Part shown: in pieces, positions 38,336 through 47,445 of the stretch
Numbering within the stretch: the first letter of the stretch is position 1
Layout: each line of letters begins with the position of its first letter
NCBI RefSeq assembly: GCF_000422665.1
Contig: NZ_AUGM01000012.1
Coordinates: 1-64,000, forward strand
From: Ferrimonas senticii DSM 18821
GTDB lineage: Bacteria > Pseudomonadota > Gammaproteobacteria > Enterobacterales > Shewanellaceae
Length of the DNA stretch: 64,000 bases
Direction of reading: 5' to 3'
Program-made: the position numbers and the translations under genes
The notes under the pieces: model-generated
Seen by the model: the letters and a program-made list of their open reading frames with translations, nothing else
Told to the model about the DNA's origin: nothing
The model's database searches: none

Positions 38336-39493
38336 TTACCTCGGTGTTGGTGGGATATGAACGTAGCCGCTCATCAATACCCTGGCACTGCGGCTCATGA
38401 TCACCGCCTTGGCTTGCCAGTGGCCGTTATCTTCAACCACTTCAGCGCCAACTTTTAACGTGCCGGAGGGGTGACCAAAGCGCACTGATGCCGGCTTAGC
38501 GCCAGCGGCGGCCCAGTTGACCAAGGTGCCGGGGATCGCCGCCGCCACGCCTATCGCCACCGCACAGGTGCCCATCATCGCGTGGTGCAGTTTGCCCATC
38601 GACAGCGCCCGCACGTTGAGATCGATCTCTTCGGCGTGCACCGTTTTGCCGGATGACGCGGTGTAGCTTTTTGCCGCCGCCACAAACGCCAATTTCGGCG
38701 TATGCTGACGCACTTTCGCTTCGCTAATATCGCTGATCAGTCCCATCTGCAACGCGCCATAAGCGCGGATGGTTTCCAGCTTCGCCAGCAGCGCCGGATC
38801 GCCGTTGATGTCCTCTTGCAGCTCGACACCGGTAAAGCCCAATGCCGCCGCATTCAGAAAGATCGTCGGAATCCCAGCGTTGATAAAGCTGGCCTCGAAA
38901 CTGCCGATCTCCGGCACCTCTAACCGGTCGATCAAATTGCCGGTCGGCAGCAGCCCGCCATCGCTGGGATCGGCAAACGCTACTTCCACCTCAGCGGCGG
39001 GGAAGGTGACGCCATCAAGCTCGAAATCACCGAGTTCTTGGACTAATCCGTAGCGAACAGGAATTTTGGCGGTGATGGTTTTGCCGATGTTGGCTTGCCA
39101 GATCTTAACCGTTTGATACCCATCCTCTACGAGGTCGGTAAGCATCCCTTGGCTAATGGCGAAGGCACCGACTGCGGCGGTTAAATTGCCGCAGTTGCCA
39201 CTCCAATCGATCCTTGGTTGATCGATCGCCACTTGACCAAACAGATAATCGACATCGTGGCCCGGCTTATCGCTGGGACTGACGATCACCACCTTACTGG
39301 TGGACGAAGTGGCACCGCCCATGCCATCGGTGTGCTTGCCATAGGGATCTGGGCTACCAATCACCCGCAGCAGCAGCGCATCCCGCGCAGGCCCGGGTTG
39401 CTGCGCCGCTGCTGGCAGATCCGCCAAATTGAAAAACACCCCTTTCGAGGTGCCGCCACGCATGTAAGTGGCGGCGATCTTTTGTTGTTGCAC
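38336..39493 (-). CDS. prpF: 2-methylaconitate cis-trans isomerase PrpF
   Basis: Isomerises the AcnD product so that AcnB can complete the methylcitrate cycle. The 385-residue product of the DAP-epimerase-like fold starts QQQKIAATYMRGGTSKGVFF, the family hallmark, and has SGNCGNL and NAAALGFTG further on. The start codon is GTG with GGAG 7 bases upstream. It normally follows acnD directly; here a 242-bp repeat separates the two, and a second inverted copy follows prpF. Confidence 0.94.
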   Translation of the reverse strand: MQQQKIAATYMRGGTSKGVFFNLADLPAAAQQPGPARDALLLRVIGSPDPYGKHTDGMGGATSSTSKVVIVSPSDKPGHDVDYLFGQVAIDQPRIDWSGNCGNLTAAVGAFAISQGMLTDLVEDGYQTVKIWQANIGKTITAKIPVRYGLVQELGDFELDGVTFPAAEVEVAFADPSDGGLLPTGNLIDRLEVPEIGSFEASFINAGIPTIFLNAAALGFTGVELQEDINGDPALLAKLETIRAYGALQMGLISDISEAKVRQHTPKLAFVAAAKSYTASSGKTVHAEEIDLNVRALSMGKLHHAMMGTCAVAIGVAAAIPGTLVNWAAAGAKPASVRFGHPSGTLKVGAEVVEDNGHWQAKAVIMSRSARVLMSGYVHIPPTPR

Positions 39494-39566
39494 AAGTTGT
39501 CTCCGACAAAAGTATTCCGTGGCTAGTTATCAGTAGGTCGGCGCTTCACCAACCTACTAACGACTA

Positions 39567-39808
39567 GGGCGTGTTGACGTTTGGTGTTCAGAATTTGGTC
39601 GAGGATAGCAGCAGTCAATCGAGGATTACGATTGAAGGCATAGTGGCTCTACGTCGAAATCGTATGACGAAGAGTGACTGCTGCTAGTCCGACCCTACAA
39701 GGCGCCCCTCAGTGGCCACGGAACAGCAAAACGAACCAGCAAGTTCAATTTGCTTTCAAAAGTAGCCAATAATGGGCGCAAAAATATACGGCAAAGGTCA
39801 ACACGCCC
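39567..39808 (+). mobile_element. 243-bp-type TA-flanked MITE, copy 2 (242 bp)
   Basis: Same element as at 38073 and 62522, with TA on both sides (39565-39566 and 39809-39810). The internal stem is AGCAGCAGTCA (39607-39617) / TGACTGCTGCT (39675-39685), perfectly paired. It interrupts the acnD-prpF junction, beginning about 70 bp upstream of the prpF start and ending 29 bp past the acnD stop. It has no reading frame. Confidence 0.88.
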
Positions 39809-39837
39809 TAATAACTGCTGTTCTCTGAAAGCTTGTT

Positions 39838-42435
39838 TTAACCGTTGGCTAAGAAGTCCTTGGCAAAGCGTTGCAACACGCCACCGGCGTCGTAAACGCT
39901 GATCTCTTCGGCGGTATCTAAGCGACAGATCACTGGGGTCTGAACCACCTCACCATTGGCGCGGGTGATGGTCAACGTCAGCTCTGCTGCTGGCGCTCGT
40001 TCTCCGCTTACCGCAAAGGTTTCGCTGCCATCCAGCGCCAAGCTGTGACGATCAACCCCTTCATGGAATTGCAGCGGCAACACCCCCATCCCCACCAAGT
40101 TGGTGCGGTGTATCCGTTCAAAGCCCTCGGCCACAATCACCTCAACCCCCGCCAGCCGTACCCCCTTGGCGGCCCAATCACGGCTGGAACCTTGGCCGTA
40201 ATCTTTACCGGCAATGATGCACAGCGGCTGCCTGCGTTCCATGTAGGTTTCGATGGTTTCCCACATCCGCAGCACCTTGCCTTCCGGCTCCAGTCGCGCC
40301 AGCGAGCCTTGGACCACTTGGCCGTTGTCGGTCACCATCTCATTCAACAGTTTCGGGTTGGCAAAGGTCGCCCGCTGGGCGGTCAGGTGATCACCACGGT
40401 GGGTGGCGTAGGAGTTAAAGTCCTCCTCCGGCAGCCCCATCTTGGCGAGGTATTCGCCGGCGGCACTGCTAGCCATAATGGCATTGGAGGGTGACAGGTG
40501 ATCGGTGGTGATGTTGTCGCCCAAAATCGCCAGTGGCCGCATTCCCGCCAGCGTCCGTTTACCGGCCAACGCTCCCTCCCAGTAGGGCGGACGCCGGATG
40601 TAGGTCGACATCTCGCGCCACCGATACAGTGGCTGGCGGTCGCCGTAATCCACTTTGAGGTCGAACATCGGATCATAGACTTGGCGGAACTGCTCTGGCT
40701 TGACGAAATCGCGACAGATGGCGTCAATTTCCTCGTCAGTTGGCCACAGATCTTTCAAGGTGATCGCGCTGCCGTTGGCGTCGTAACCGAGCGCATCTTG
40801 CTCGATATCAAAGCGCACCGTGCCGGCCAAGGCGTAAGCCACTACCAGCGGCGGCGACGCTAAAAATGCCTGTTTAGCGTGAGGATGAATGCGGCCATCG
40901 AAGTTGCGGTTACCGGACAGCACCGCGGTGGCGTACAGATCGCGATCGATGATCTCCTGCTGGATGTTGGGATCCAGCGCCCCGGACATGCCGTTGCAGG
41001 TGGTACAGGCAAAAGCAACGATGCCAAAACCGAGCTTTTCCAACTCCGGCAGCAAACCGGCTTCTTTAAGGTACAGCTCCGCCACTTTTGAGCCTGGGGC
41101 AAATGAGGTTTTAACCCAAGGCTGACGCACCAACCCCAGTTGGTTGGCTTTTTTCGCCACTAATCCCGCCGCCACCACGTTGCGTGGATTGGAAGTGTTG
41201 GTACAGCTGGTGATCGCCGCAATAATCACCGCGCCATCGGGCAGCAAGCCATCGGCCACCTGCGCATTGGCGCCTTCAAGATTGCTGGCGATGCCGCGTT
41301 CAGCCAGCGCCGAGGTCGGCAAGCGACGATGTGGATTGGATGGCCCCGCCATATTGCGGCCCACCGCCGACAGATCAAACTGCAGGGTGCGCTGGTACTT
41401 AGCGTTAGCCATGCCATCGGCCCACAACCCTTGCTGCTTGGCATAGGCTTCCACCAAGGCAATCTGCTCTGGCTCGCGGCCGGTCAAAGTCAGGTAATCG
41501 ATGGTTTGCTCATCAATGTAGAACAGCCCAGCCGAGGCGCCATATTCTGGGGTCATATTGGCGATGGTGGCGCGATCGCCGATGGTTAGACTGCGGGCGC
41601 CATCACCGAAGAACTCCAGATAGGCCGACACCACTTGTTGCTGACGTAGAAACTCGGTCAGCGCCAACACGATGTCGGTGGCAGTGATCCCCGGCTGTCG
41701 TTTGCCGGTCAGTTCGACGCCGACGATCTCCGGCAAGCGCATCATCGATGGCCGCCCCAGCATCACCGTTTCCGCTTCCAAACCGCCAACTCCAAGGGCG
41801 ATCACCCCAAGGGCATCAACGTGCGGGGTATGCGAGTCGGTGCCGACGCAGGTATCTGGAAAAGCAACGCCATCGCGGCTTTGCACCACCGGCGACATCT
41901 TCTCGAGGTTGATCTGATGCATGATACCGTTGCCCGCGGGGATCACATCGACGTTATCAAAGGCGGTTTTGCACCAATTGATAAAATGAAAGCGATCGGC
42001 GTTGCGGCGCTCTTCCACCTCGCGGTTTTTGGCGAAAGCATCGGGATCAAAGCCGGCGTGTTCGACCGCCAACGAGTGATCGACAATTAACTGGGTTGGC
42101 ACCACTGGATTGACCTTGGCGGGATCGCCGCCCTGCTCGGCAATGGCGTCGCGCAATCCGGCCAAATCCACCAACGCGGTCTGGCCCAAGATGTCGTGAC
42201 ACACCACCCGCGCCGGGTACCACGGAAAATCGTGATCGCGGCGATTTTCGGCGATTTGCTGCAAACAAGCAGGCAACTCGGCGGGATCGCAGCAGCGCAG
42301 CAACTGCTCCGCCAAAATCTTGCTGGTGTATGGCAGGGTGTCGTAAGCGCCGGGGGCGATCGCCTCAATGGCGCTACGACTGTCAAAGTAGTCCAACTCG
42401 AAGCCAGACAACTTAACGCGAAATTCGGTATTCAT
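39838..42435 (-). CDS. acnD: Fe/S-dependent 2-methylisocitrate dehydratase AcnD
   Basis: Aconitase-type enzyme that dehydrates 2-methylcitrate in propionate breakdown, used in place of PrpD. The 865-residue product has DSHTPHVDALGVIALGVGG, the cluster cysteines in SCTNTSNPRN and CTTCNGMSG, and the swivel domain with KDYGQGSSRDWAAKG. The ATG at 42435 has GAGGGAA upstream and gives the family N-terminus MNTEFR. It begins 57 bp after prpC. Confidence 0.95.
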   Translation of the reverse strand: MNTEFRVKLSGFELDYFDSRSAIEAIAPGAYDTLPYTSKILAEQLLRCCDPAELPACLQQIAENRRDHDFPWYPARVVCHDILGQTALVDLAGLRDAIAEQGGDPAKVNPVVPTQLIVDHSLAVEHAGFDPDAFAKNREVEERRNADRFHFINWCKTAFDNVDVIPAGNGIMHQINLEKMSPVVQSRDGVAFPDTCVGTDSHTPHVDALGVIALGVGGLEAETVMLGRPSMMRLPEIVGVELTGKRQPGITATDIVLALTEFLRQQQVVSAYLEFFGDGARSLTIGDRATIANMTPEYGASAGLFYIDEQTIDYLTLTGREPEQIALVEAYAKQQGLWADGMANAKYQRTLQFDLSAVGRNMAGPSNPHRRLPTSALAERGIASNLEGANAQVADGLLPDGAVIIAAITSCTNTSNPRNVVAAGLVAKKANQLGLVRQPWVKTSFAPGSKVAELYLKEAGLLPELEKLGFGIVAFACTTCNGMSGALDPNIQQEIIDRDLYATAVLSGNRNFDGRIHPHAKQAFLASPPLVVAYALAGTVRFDIEQDALGYDANGSAITLKDLWPTDEEIDAICRDFVKPEQFRQVYDPMFDLKVDYGDRQPLYRWREMSTYIRRPPYWEGALAGKRTLAGMRPLAILGDNITTDHLSPSNAIMASSAAGEYLAKMGLPEEDFNSYATHRGDHLTAQRATFANPKLLNEMVTDNGQVVQGSLARLEPEGKVLRMWETIETYMERRQPLCIIAGKDYGQGSSRDWAAKGVRLAGVEVIVAEGFERIHRTNLVGMGVLPLQFHEGVDRHSLALDGSETFAVSGERAPAAELTLTITRANGEVVQTPVICRLDTAEEISVYDAGGVLQRFAKDFLANG

Positions 42436-42492
42436 GGCAGTTCCCTCTACAACGTATTCGCCCCAGCGCAAGCCGGGGCGAATCGAGCCAAA

Positions 42493-43617
42493 TTAGCGGT
42501 CTTGAAGCGCTGGCACCGGGCGAGCGTCTGGGCCGATGTAATCGGCACTTGGGCGGATAATGCGGTTGTTCGCCCGCTGTTCAAACACGTGCGCCGCCCA
42601 GCCGGTCAAGCGGCTGCAAACGAAGATTGGGGTGAACAACTTAGTGGGAATGCCCATGTAGTAGTAAGCGCTGGCGTGGAAGAAGTCGGCGTTACAAAAC
42701 AGCTTCTTCTGCTCCCACATAAACGACTCACAAGCCACCGATACGCGGTAGAGGCGATCGTCGCCATATTCGGCCGCCAGCTTTTCCGACCACTTTTTGA
42801 TGATCACGTTGCGCGGATCCGATTCACGATAGATGGCGTGGCCAAAGCCCATGATCTTCTCTTTGTTAACCAGCTTGGACGACAGCACATCGACCGCGTG
42901 TTGCTCATCGCGGAGATCTTCAATCAGCTCCATCGCCGCTTCGTTGGCGCCGCCATGCAGCGGGCCGCGCAGTGAACCAATTGCCCCAGTAACGCAAGAC
43001 ACCAGATCCGACAGGGTTGAAGCACAAACTCGAGCGGTAAAGGTCGAGGCGTTAAATTCATGCTCGGCGTAGAGGATCAACGACACGTCCATCACCCGTG
43101 CGTGCAGTTCCGACGGTTTCTTGCCATGCAACAGATGTAGGAAATGGGCACCGATCTGCTCATCGTCGGTGGCGGTTTCAATCCGCACGCCATCGTGGCT
43201 AAAGCGATACCAGTAACAGATGATCGACGGGAACAGCGCTAGCATCCGATCGGTTTTGCTGTATTGATCGGCAAAGGTTTCTTCCGGCTCCAAATTGCCG
43301 AGCATCGAGCAACCGGTACGCATTACATCCATCGGATGGGCATCGGCGGGGATCTGCTCCAGCACGGTCTTTAGCGCTTCCGGTAGCGCCCGCAGCCCTT
43401 TCAGTTTGTGGCGATATTCGGTCAGCTGCTCGGCATTCGGCAGTTCGCCTTTGAGCAGCAGATAGGCCACCTCTTCAAAGCTGACCTTATCCGCCAATTC
43501 GGCAATATCGTAACCTCGGTAGGTCAGCCCGGAACCGGACTTACCGACAGTACACAGGGCGGTTTCACCGGCACTTTGGCCACGCAGGCCTGCACCACTT
43601 AACTCTTTCTTAGCCAT
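42493..43617 (-). CDS. prpC: 2-methylcitrate synthase PrpC
   Basis: Condenses propionyl-CoA with oxaloacetate. The 374-residue product is a short citrate-synthase-fold enzyme, with catalytic histidines in GPLHGGANEAAM and GFGHAIYRESDPR and the aspartate in the FCNADFFHASAYYYMGIP region. It is not the longer citrate synthase GltA. Position between prpB and acnD supports the assignment. Confidence 0.95.
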   Translation of the reverse strand: MAKKELSGAGLRGQSAGETALCTVGKSGSGLTYRGYDIAELADKVSFEEVAYLLLKGELPNAEQLTEYRHKLKGLRALPEALKTVLEQIPADAHPMDVMRTGCSMLGNLEPEETFADQYSKTDRMLALFPSIICYWYRFSHDGVRIETATDDEQIGAHFLHLLHGKKPSELHARVMDVSLILYAEHEFNASTFTARVCASTLSDLVSCVTGAIGSLRGPLHGGANEAAMELIEDLRDEQHAVDVLSSKLVNKEKIMGFGHAIYRESDPRNVIIKKWSEKLAAEYGDDRLYRVSVACESFMWEQKKLFCNADFFHASAYYYMGIPTKLFTPIFVCSRLTGWAAHVFEQRANNRIIRPSADYIGPDARPVPALQDR

Positions 43618-43851
43618 CTTAAAATTCCTTTTTCCTAGAAGTATTCAGTTAAAAGTCATTGGCGAGTAGTTTTCAGCTAGCAGTTTTTAGTGATTAGTCA
43701 GAGCGTTACCTCACTGCTGTTACTAACCACCGCGAACCAATCACTGTCCACTGCTCTTCTCGATTTCCAGTCATCAGTCTTTAGTCGCTAGTTACCAGTA
43801 ACAGCGCGCCCTCTATGCCCCGACTACCTACTGAGAACTAATAACTAATCA

Positions 43852-44727
43852 CTATTTAGGGCGAAACAAGGTATCGAGCTTGTCTTCGTAGGCGTGGTAG
43901 CCAAGGAAGTCGTATAACTCGGCACGGGTTTGCATATTGGCCACTTGGCTGCGCTGATGACCTTCGCTGAGCATCGCTTGGTAGACCTTGAGGGCGGCGG
44001 CATTGGCGGCGCGAAACGCCCCGAGCGGATACAGCACCATGTCAGCGCCGGCGGCAAACAGTTCGTCCTTGTGGAACAGTTCGGTTTTGCCAAATTCAGT
44101 CATATTGGCCAGGATCGGCGCCTTAACTTTGGTGCGGAACTGGCGGTAGTGATCCAGCTCGGTCAGCGCCTCGGCGAAGATCATGTCGGCACCGGCTTCT
44201 AGGTAGGCTTGCGCCCGCTCAATACCAGACTCCAGCCCTTCTACAGCCACCGCATCGGTGCGCGCCATAATCACAAACGACTCATCGGTACGGGCATCCA
44301 CCGCCGCTTTAATGCGATCGCACATCTCTTCAATGCTCACCACCGCCTTATTGGGGCGATGACCGCAGCGCTTCTGCGCCACTTGGTCTTCCATATGCAC
44401 TGCAGCGACGCGGGCTTTTTCAAACTCTTTGATGGTGCGAGCGATGTTAAAGGCGCCGCCCCAACCGGTGTCGATATCCACCAGCAGCGGCAACTCGGTG
44501 GCCGAGGTAATGCGGCCGGCATCGATCAGCACATCGTTCATGCTGGTCATGCCGAGATCCGGTAATCCGTAAGAGGCGTTGGCAACGCCAGCGCCAGAGA
44601 GATACAGCGCTTGGTGGCCAACCCGTTCAGCCATCAATGCCGAGTAGGCGTTGATGGTGCCGACAATCTGCAGCGGCTTGGCATTGGCAACCGCATCGCG
44701 GAAACGTTGCCCTGGGGTATTACTCAT
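43852..44727 (-). CDS. prpB: 2-methylisocitrate lyase PrpB
   Basis: Splits 2-methylisocitrate to pyruvate and succinate. The 291-residue product of the ICL/PEPM fold shows the active-site loop [10 protein letters not shown] (C121) and VDIDTGWG at 83-90. Its start overlaps the end of the GntR regulator by 8 bp. A 234-bp gap of low-complexity sequence with many ACTAA/ACTGAT-like words, and no visible gene or terminator, separates it from prpC. Confidence 0.95.
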   Translation of the reverse strand: MSNTPGQRFRDAVANAKPLQIVGTINAYSALMAERVGHQALYLSGAGVANASYGLPDLGMTSMNDVLIDAGRITSATELPLLVDIDTGWGGAFNIARTIKEFEKARVAAVHMEDQVAQKRCGHRPNKAVVSIEEMCDRIKAAVDARTDESFVIMARTDAVAVEGLESGIERAQAYLEAGADMIFAEALTELDHYRQFRTKVKAPILANMTEFGKTELFHKDELFAAGADMVLYPLGAFRAANAAALKVYQAMLSEGHQRSQVANMQTRAELYDFLGYHAYEDKLDTLFRPK

Positions 44728-45385
44728 CCTGAAAATCCTCCAATTTGGCGGCCAGTACCTTGGCGGTATTGGCGGCGCCGGCTTCGATATGGCGTCGCAT
44801 CAACAGCGCCGCCAGTTCGCCATCACGCTGTTTAAGGGCAGCGAGGATCTGGCGATGTTGGGCAAGCGCTTGCAGCGGTCGGCGGCTGCTGATGCATTGG
44901 TGACGGTAGATCTGCAGCTGATGATAAAGATCGCCGCAGAGGGTGTTGATCAGGGTTTGATTGCCACAGGCATTCAATACCCCAACATGAAAATCGATGT
45001 CGTCTTGCAGACTGGTTAACTGTTCCGATTGAAACGCCTGTTGCTGGCGATCCAGCAATTGTTCCAGTTCGATAAGTTGCTGATCGCTGATGCTACTGGC
45101 GGCGATGCGACAAGCCATCGCTTCCAATTCAGCGCGGACTTGGTAGAGATCGTGAAGGTGATTGGCGGTCAGCTTAATGACGCGGGCGCCAACATGGGGA
45201 ATGCGTTCAATCAAGCGCCGCTGCTCCAGTCGCTGCAACGCCTCCCGCAGCGGCCCACGGCTGATGCCGTATTGGCTGGCCAGCTCCTGCTCATTGATCT
45301 TACTGCCGGGGATCAGTCGCCCCTGAATGATCGCCGTTTGCAGCTGTTCAAAGGTCTGATCCGCCAGGGTGTGACGCGCTTCCAT
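44720..45385 (-). CDS. GntR/FadR-family regulator of the methylcitrate operon
   Basis: The 221-residue product has an N-terminal winged helix (about 8-72, with [19 protein letters not shown]) and a C-terminal FCD ligand domain (about 80-210). It is first in the operon and overlaps prpB by 8 bp, which points to local control of prpBC-acnD-prpF, probably through 2-methylcitrate or a related acid. The classical E. coli prpR is a sigma-54 activator; this is a different class. Two GntR-type palindromes lie upstream. The start at 45385 has GGAGGTG just before it. Confidence 0.9.
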   Translation of the reverse strand: MEARHTLADQTFEQLQTAIIQGRLIPGSKINEQELASQYGISRGPLREALQRLEQRRLIERIPHVGARVIKLTANHLHDLYQVRAELEAMACRIAASSISDQQLIELEQLLDRQQQAFQSEQLTSLQDDIDFHVGVLNACGNQTLINTLCGDLYHQLQIYRHQCISSRRPLQALAQHRQILAALKQRDGELAALLMRRHIEAGAANTAKVLAAKLEDFQDE

Positions 45386-45432
45386 CGCTCACCTCCGGTC
45401 GAAAAGATGAACAAAAGGTGCGCAATAGTGAT

Positions 45433-45450
45433 GATATTGTCAACAATATC
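45433..45450. promoter_or_regulatory. GntR-type operator 1 of the methylcitrate operon
   Basis: GATATTGTCAACAATATC is an 8-2-8 inverted repeat with perfect arms and the core TTGTnnACAA typical of FadR-subfamily GntR regulators. A minus-strand -35 hexamer TTGACA (45438-45443) lies inside it, so binding would block a promoter there, although I see no good -10. Confidence 0.7.
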
Positions 45451-45497
45451 CGGATAAGACTTTAGTTACTTGCTGTTTTAGATTGTTTCCAATATCG

Positions 45498-45509
45498 ATT
45501 GTCGACAAT
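45498..45509. promoter_or_regulatory. GntR-type operator 2 of the methylcitrate operon
   Basis: ATTGTCGACAAT is a perfect 12-bp palindrome sharing the ATTGTCnACAAT pattern of operator 1. The centres are 62 bp apart, close to six helical turns, which would suit cooperative or looped binding. Confidence 0.65.
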
Positions 45510-45584
45510 TACAGCTATTAGATTAATGTTGTGATCTTCTGCTGCGAATTCGGAACCACCATCTAATTTTACTGATTGGTATTC

Positions 45585-46047
45585 GCCTCCGGCGGGAAAG
45601 GGTTCCACCCTTTTCAATCCCAACTGCCTCCAACACGGCGACAACCCTTCGCTCCTTGTGCTGCTCCTTTCGGCACTGCGCGGATGCATCTTCCCTGATT
45701 TAGCCACGCACTTCGGCCATCCATGGCCTCCGGCCTCAATGCGCAGCACACCACTCAGCGCCGCGAGTCGGCCAAAGCCCGTTGGCGCAACCGTCAGTGG
45801 TTCAATCGTAACTGCGAACCGGTTCGCGAAAATCTAGCGGGTTCAGACCGCAAACAGGTGATTTCACGGTAACAGCTATTCAGAATGCTTTTGCCGACTT
45901 GTTGACGCCGAGTGAAACCGCAAACGTAGCGGTAAGCCGAGGGCAGGATGCCCGAGAGGCCCGCGAAGTGCGGTGAGAACGAGGGGCTTTCGTCAACCTT
46001 GAAGGCCGAGGGGATTTCAAAGGGCACCGCCCTTGACCGCCGGAGGC
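45585..46047. repeat. 463-bp gene-free element with inverted ends
   Basis: The left end (45585-45621) begins GCCTCCGGCGG and ends AATCCC; the right end (46011-46047) begins GGGATT and ends CCGCCGGAGGC. The two 37-bp arms are imperfect inverted copies. Each arm contains its own hairpin: AAAGGG-TTCCA-CCCTTT on the left, and CAAAGGGC/GCCCTTG on the right. No convincing gene lies inside; short frames on both strands lack family features and ribosome sites. It accounts for most of the 730-bp gap between the GntR regulator and the next gene. It probably belongs to a multicopy family, which I could not check. Confidence 0.6.
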
Positions 46048-46115
46048 TAAAACAAGAGGGTTTACAGGGAAAGCCGGATAGACCAGATGATTATGCAGAA
46101 TGGTATTACAGCGTC

Positions 46116-46454
46116 CTAACCAGAAATGCACTCGGTGAAGTGGCGATCGCTGCGCAACAGTCCGCCGTCGTCGTCCAACCAAGCGATGTACAGTTCGAGG
46201 GTTTGTGGGTGTAACCGCATCAGCGCCGTTGGGATGTGGTTGTTATCAAGGGTATGCCATTGCAGTACGCCAGTGGCCTGCATTGGTGGCATCGATAGGT
46301 AGTTGTCGTTGCTTAACAGGTAGCGATGAACGTAAATCTCACCACGGTGATCCACCTGTAGCTGAAATCGGTGCGGCCCGGCAGCACAGTGATACTCATT
46401 GGAAGGCAGGAACGGCGAACCGGAGAGGCTCGCCGCCAACAACATCATTAGCAT
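46116..46454 (-). CDS. Small putative exported protein, unknown
   Basis: The 112-residue product is not recognised. The first 13 or so residues (LMMLLAASLSGSP) look like a signal peptide core, followed by a soluble domain with two cysteines (C23 in YHCAAG and C109 in FTECISG) that could pair in the periplasm. The start is uncertain because no good ribosome site precedes the ATG, and the frame is open upstream. It lies just downstream of the acyltransferase pair on the same strand. Confidence 0.45.
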   Translation of the reverse strand: MLMMLLAASLSGSPFLPSNEYHCAAGPHRFQLQVDHRGEIYVHRYLLSNDNYLSMPPMQATGVLQWHTLDNNHIPTALMRLHPQTLELYIAWLDDDGGLLRSDRHFTECISG

Positions 46455-46506
46455 CAGCGGTATCCAACATTCACGGGGAATACCACTGAATTTAGCTAAC
46501 TTTGAG

Positions 46507-47445
46507 TTAGTCGGAAGTCAGCGCTTGATAGAAACTGTCGGCAACCAGCTCGGGCTGATGCTGCCGAAGTTGCTCATCAATCAACTTGTCTTTACGCAAC
46601 CAGCGCTGATTAAGCCACTGCTGAAATTCAACTCGGTAGCCCTTATCGGTTTGGTAATCCCCCTGCGGCACTTGGGTCATCGGCACCACATCGATGTCGA
46701 TCACCACCTTCGGCACCTTGCCACTAACAAACGCCGCCATAATCCCATCCGGGGTTCCAGGATAGACCACCGTCAAATCCAGCAGCTGATCAAACTGGTC
46801 ACCTAAGGTCGCCATCGCAAAGGCGATGCCGCCGGATTTGGGCTTTAACAGGTAATGATAAGGACTGCGCTGACGGCGATGTTTATCCAAGGTCAGTCGT
46901 GAACCTTCGACGAAGTTGATCACGCAGGTGGGGTAGCCGCGAAATTTCTCGCAGCTTTGGCGGGTGGTCTCGATGTCAGCACTGCCGCGTTTGGGATCCT
47001 TGGCGATATCACTTTTGCTGTAGCGGCGCATAAATGGCATATCCAACGCCCAACAGGCCAGTCCTAAAAATGGGAAATAGAGCAGCTGCTGTTTTAAGAA
47101 AAACTTCAACATCGGCACATGGTGGCGCAAGGCGATAGTCACCGCGGCGATATCCATCGCGCTCAAGTGATTACAGATAATTAAGTACGATTTGTCTTTG
47201 CTCAGCGGCTGCGATAACCCCTGAATGTGCCACTGAGTCGGTGCAAAAGCTTTCAGCACCAGTTCGTTGCCCAGCACCCAACCGTGCATGCAACCATTGG
47301 CGGCTCGGCTAGCGACCAAGCGCAGCGGCGGCAGCAGCTTTAACGGCACCGTTACTAGCACCAAGCAGCCCCACAGCATCAAGTTAGCGATGCACAGGCT
47401 CAAGATAAAAAAGGCGATCAACGGCCCAGGGAGGAAGGACAACAT
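46507..47445 (-). CDS. YihG-like 1-acyl-glycerol-phosphate acyltransferase, downstream paralogue
   Basis: Inner-membrane acyltransferase of the PlsC superfamily, likely acting on phospholipid or lysophospholipid. The 312-residue product has an N-terminal membrane segment (about 8-35), the catalytic NHLSAMD (HX4D) near 92-98, FMRRYSKSD and the acceptor motif NFVEGSR. It is clearly a paralogue of the next gene upstream, with the same QQWLNQRW-type C-terminus. The first 28 bp overlap that gene's end. The exact substrate is unknown. Confidence 0.85.
   Translation of the reverse strand: MLSFLPGPLIAFFILSLCIANLMLWGCLVLVTVPLKLLPPLRLVASRAANGCMHGWVLGNELVLKAFAPTQWHIQGLSQPLSKDKSYLIICNHLSAMDIAAVTIALRHHVPMLKFFLKQQLLYFPFLGLACWALDMPFMRRYSKSDIAKDPKRGSADIETTRQSCEKFRGYPTCVINFVEGSRLTLDKHRRQRSPYHYLLKPKSGGIAFAMATLGDQFDQLLDLTVVYPGTPDGIMAAFVSGKVPKVVIDIDVVPMTQVPQGDYQTDKGYRVEFQQWLNQRWLRKDKLIDEQLRQHQPELVADSFYQALTSD

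Noticed and set aside
38073-39808. Composite transposon carrying prpF with its own transposase
   Set aside because: Neither flanking copy has a reading frame and there is no transposase gene in the window. Only non-autonomous elements are supported.
45462-45749. 95-codon minus-strand frame in the 463-bp element region
   Set aside because: It crosses the left inverted arm and its hairpin and one GntR operator, has no ribosome site and no family-like sequence. A composite of repeat DNA is more likely.
45723-45860. Possible 44-residue basic peptide on the plus strand inside the 463-bp element (ATG near 45723, stop near 45857)
   Set aside because: The basic composition looked like a small regulator tail, but there is no ribosome site, no match I recognise, and it lies in the repeat element.
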